DNA of 64,000 nt from Streptomyces ficellus. GTDB taxonomy: Bacteria > Actinomycetota > Actinomycetes > Streptomycetales > Streptomycetaceae. The notes beneath the pieces were generated by a model. It had not been told where the DNA came from. It ran no database searches and saw only the letters and a program-made list of their open reading frames with translations. The DNA is taken from NCBI RefSeq assembly GCF_030406405.1, contig NZ_JAUEPL010000002.1, positions 229,455 to 293,454 of the forward strand, written 5' to 3'. Below, piece by piece: positions 61,997 to 64,000 of this stretch; the first letter of the stretch is position 1, and every line of letters starts with the position of its first letter. The position numbers and the translations under genes are program-made.

Positions 61997-64000
61997 TCAG
62001 CCGCTGAACCCTCCCGTGCGGAGCCTCACCGCCGAGCCGCCGCGTTCCTTGACGACCTCCAGCTGGGTGGGGATGCGGCGGCGCAGGTCCCCGACGTGGC
62101 TGACGATGCCGACGCTGCGGTCGCGTTCGCGCAGCGAGTCGAGCACGTCCAGCACCTCGTCCAGGGTCTGGTCGTCGAGGCTGCCGAAGCCCTCGTCGAT
62201 GAAGAGCGTGTCCAGCCGTACGCCGCCTGCCTCGTCCGTGACGACGTCGGCGAGGCCGAGCGCCAGCGCGAGCGAGGCGAAGAACGTCTCGCCGCCGGAG
62301 AGTGTGGCCGTATCGCGCTCGCTGCCCGTCCAGGCGTCGACGACGTGCAGGCCGAGCCCGGCACGCTTGGCGCCGGCGCGGGCGTCGGAGTGGACGAGCG
62401 TGTAGCGGCCGGACGACATGCGCTGGAGGCGGGCGGTGGCGGCGGCCGCCACCTGTTCGAGGCGGGCGGCCAGGACGTACGACTCCAGCCGCATCTTGCG
62501 CTCGTTCTCCGCGGAGGTGCCGGCGGTCAGCCCCGCCAGCCGGGCGACCCGGTCGTACTCCTCGCGCAGCGGCCCCAGGCGCCGCACCTCCGTCACCGCC
62601 TGCCGCGACAACCGGTCCAGCTCGGCGCACCGCTCGCGGTGGGCGGCCAGCGCGGAGTCCGCGTCGCGCAGCGCGCGCTCGGCGGCTTCGTGGGCGGCCA
62701 GGGCGGTCGCCGGGTCGGCGGGCGGGCGCTCGGCGGCGGCCCGCGTCTCCGGCTCGGCCAGCCGGTCCGCGACGGCGGCGGCCTCCGCCTGCCAGGCGTC
62801 CAGCCGCTGCTGGAGCTCGCGCTGCGCCGCGTCGTCCAACAGTGTGGCGGCCGCGGCGGCCGGTGTGTCGAAGCCCGCGCGGAAGGCGGCGTCGGCGAGC
62901 CGGTCGTCGGCCTCCTTGAGGCGGCGGGCGGTGTCCTCGACGGTACGTACGGCCTCGGCGGCCTCGCTGAGGCGGGCGATCCTGTGCTCCAGGAACGCGG
63001 CGTGCTCGGCGACGCCGCCCCGGACGTGGGCCAGCTCGGCGTCCACGACCGCCTGCTCGCGGTCGAGGGCCTCCCGCTGCGAGGTCCGCGCGGCGGCCCG
63101 GCGCTCGATCCGCTGGCGCACCTCGACCCGTCGCTGGTACTCCGCCTCGGCCCGCCCGAGCTCCTCCCGCGCGGCGTGCAGCCCCCCGGCCACTTCCCGC
63201 GCCCGGGCGTACTCCCGCTCCACCCGCTCGACGAGCGCGCCCAGTTCGGCGACGCTGGGCTGCTCGGGCCCCGCGTAGCCCTCCGCCCCCTCCCGTTCCC
63301 CGGACCCGGAGGGGCACCCCTCCTCGCCGTCGCCGTGGGGCGTGGCGGTGACCTCGCGGCGGGCGGCGGCCAATGCCTCGTGTGCGATGGCCAGTTCGCG
63401 TTCGGCGGCGGTGCGGGCATCGTCCGCGCGGGTGTGGGCTTCGTACGCCGCGTCCTCCGTCGTGCGGTCGACGTGGTCGGCGTCGGCGCGGGCGGGGGCG
63501 GGGTGGTCCGGGGAGCCGCAGACGGCACAGGGGTCGCCGGGGGCGAGCCCCGCCGCCAGCTCGGCCGCGATGCCGCGCAGGCGGCGTTCCCGCAGGTCGA
63601 GCCAGGTCTCATGAGCGGCGTTGGCGTGCTCGCGCGCGGCCGTGAGGCGGGACTCGGCGGCCGTGACCTCCCGTACGAGCGCGTCGCGGCGGCGCGCGGC
63701 GGCCAGGCGGCGGCGGGCCGGTTCGAGGCGGCCCGCGAGGTGTTCGGCGCGGGTCGCGGCGTCCTGGGCGGCCTCCACCCGGTCCTGGAGGCCGCGCCGG
63801 GTGCTGTCCCAGTCGGCGAGCCATGCGGCCGCGTCCTGGAGGGTGTCCTCGTCGGCGCGGGCCTGCCGGTCCAGTTCGTCGCGCTCGCGGGCGATCTCGG
63901 CGCCGCGCCGCTCGGCCCGGCGGGCGGCGTCGAGCCCGCCGAGCTCCTGGCGCAGTCGCCCCGCCAGCGCGGCCAGTTGGCCGGCGCCCGCGTCGGCGAG
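61997..64000 (-). CDS. sbcC: SbcC/Rad50-type exonuclease ATPase, C-terminal part (5' end outside window)
   Basis: SMC-family nuclease subunit for DNA end processing; about 667 C-terminal residues are present and the frame stays open to the window edge. A long Arg/Glu/Ala-rich coiled coil surrounds a zinc-hook motif (PCAVCGSPDHP) used for dimer contact. The C-terminal ATPase half has signature TATLSGGETFFASLALALG, Walker B LDTLFIDEGFGSLD and the His switch VSHVGDLRRRIP. The Walker A half and N-terminus lie beyond base 64000. The partner nuclease gene sbcD would be expected next, outside the window. Confidence 0.93.
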   Translation of the reverse strand, partial: LADAGAGQLAALAGRLRQELGGLDAARRAERRGAEIARERDELDRQARADEDTLQDAAAWLADWDSTRRGLQDRVEAAQDAATRAEHLAGRLEPARRRLAAARRRDALVREVTAAESRLTAAREHANAAHETWLDLRERRLRGIAAELAAGLAPGDPCAVCGSPDHPAPARADADHVDRTTEDAAYEAHTRADDARTAAERELAIAHEALAAARREVTATPHGDGEEGCPSGSGEREGAEGYAGPEQPSVAELGALVERVEREYARAREVAGGLHAAREELGRAEAEYQRRVEVRQRIERRAAARTSQREALDREQAVVDAELAHVRGGVAEHAAFLEHRIARLSEAAEAVRTVEDTARRLKEADDRLADAAFRAGFDTPAAAAATLLDDAAQRELQQRLDAWQAEAAAVADRLAEPETRAAAERPPADPATALAAHEAAERALRDADSALAAHRERCAELDRLSRQAVTEVRRLGPLREEYDRVARLAGLTAGTSAENERKMRLESYVLAARLEQVAAAATARLQRMSSGRYTLVHSDARAGAKRAGLGLHVVDAWTGSERDTATLSGGETFFASLALALGLADVVTDEAGGVRLDTLFIDEGFGSLDDQTLDEVLDVLDSLRERDRSVGIVSHVGDLRRRIPTQLEVVKERGGSAVRLRTGGFSG

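Overview
The window is a very GC-rich stretch with dense genes, GTG and ATG starts, strong GGAGG ribosome-binding sites and many 4-base ATGA/GTGA stop-start overlaps. These traits, a SapB-type lanthipeptide locus, XRE/DUF397 pairs, MurT/GatD and the urease and biotin layouts point to the chromosome of a Streptomyces species. From memory the order pfkA, urease, bio genes, purB resembles one core-chromosome arm of S. coelicolor; this was not checked.

Layout. 1-4817: end of a GH13 glucosidase and a sugar ABC importer (lipoprotein plus two permeases; the first permease carries an inserted extracytoplasmic domain). 4871-6892: acyl-CoA dehydrogenase divergent from a TetR regulator, with palindromes between. 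7067-12256: peptide deformylase, the MurT/GatD lipid II amidation pair, ATP phosphofructokinase, a CtaG-like oxidase assembly protein and a 52-residue membrane protein. 12272-20611: a DUF6098-like gene and a complete SapB (ram/amf) locus: RamR-like regulator, two ABC exporter halves, a 42-residue precursor peptide and a class III lanthipeptide synthetase. 20746-26679: VOC protein, rhomboid protease, PAP2 phosphatase, a three-gene envelope set (amphipathic protein, holin-X-like protein, DUF3618), a YihY/BrkB protein and a PlsC acyltransferase. 26781-31270: ureABCFGD on the minus strand. 31818-34131: orphan Phd-type antitoxin divergent from a ClpP homologue with an altered active site, then an NlpC/P60 hydrolase behind a c-di-AMP riboswitch.

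34178-36686 holds a DUF6328 membrane protein, an anti-sigma-like ATPase and an XRE/DUF397 pair. 36661-41107 is the biotin set: bioF divergent from bioB-bioA-bioD around a perfect inverted repeat. 41110-48980: VOC protein, methyltransferase, a Fic-like toxin/RHH antitoxin pair, two CNNM/CBS membrane proteins, a GDSL hydrolase, purB (probably leaderless), mug and a hypothetical gene. 49215-56349: a ROK regulator, a UTRA-GntR regulator with a palindromic operator candidate, PhoD phosphatase behind a PHO-box-like repeat, a TM-ACT-GNAT fusion, and a PLP sulfur enzyme divergent from an Lrp regulator. 56396-64000: a DUF885 protein, a second-type ctaD with small membrane partners, a cysteine-rich bundle fused to a Rho-N/SAP domain, and the C-terminal two thirds of an SbcC-like ATPase.

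The best candidates for new biology are the ClpP homologue with catalytic His replaced by Arg beside an orphan antitoxin, the MalF-type permease with a Cna/SdrD-B-like insert, the cysteine-bundle/Rho-N fusion and the SapB variant. Most of the rest is ordinary Streptomyces housekeeping content. I saw no tRNA, rRNA, CRISPR array, insertion sequence or integrase.
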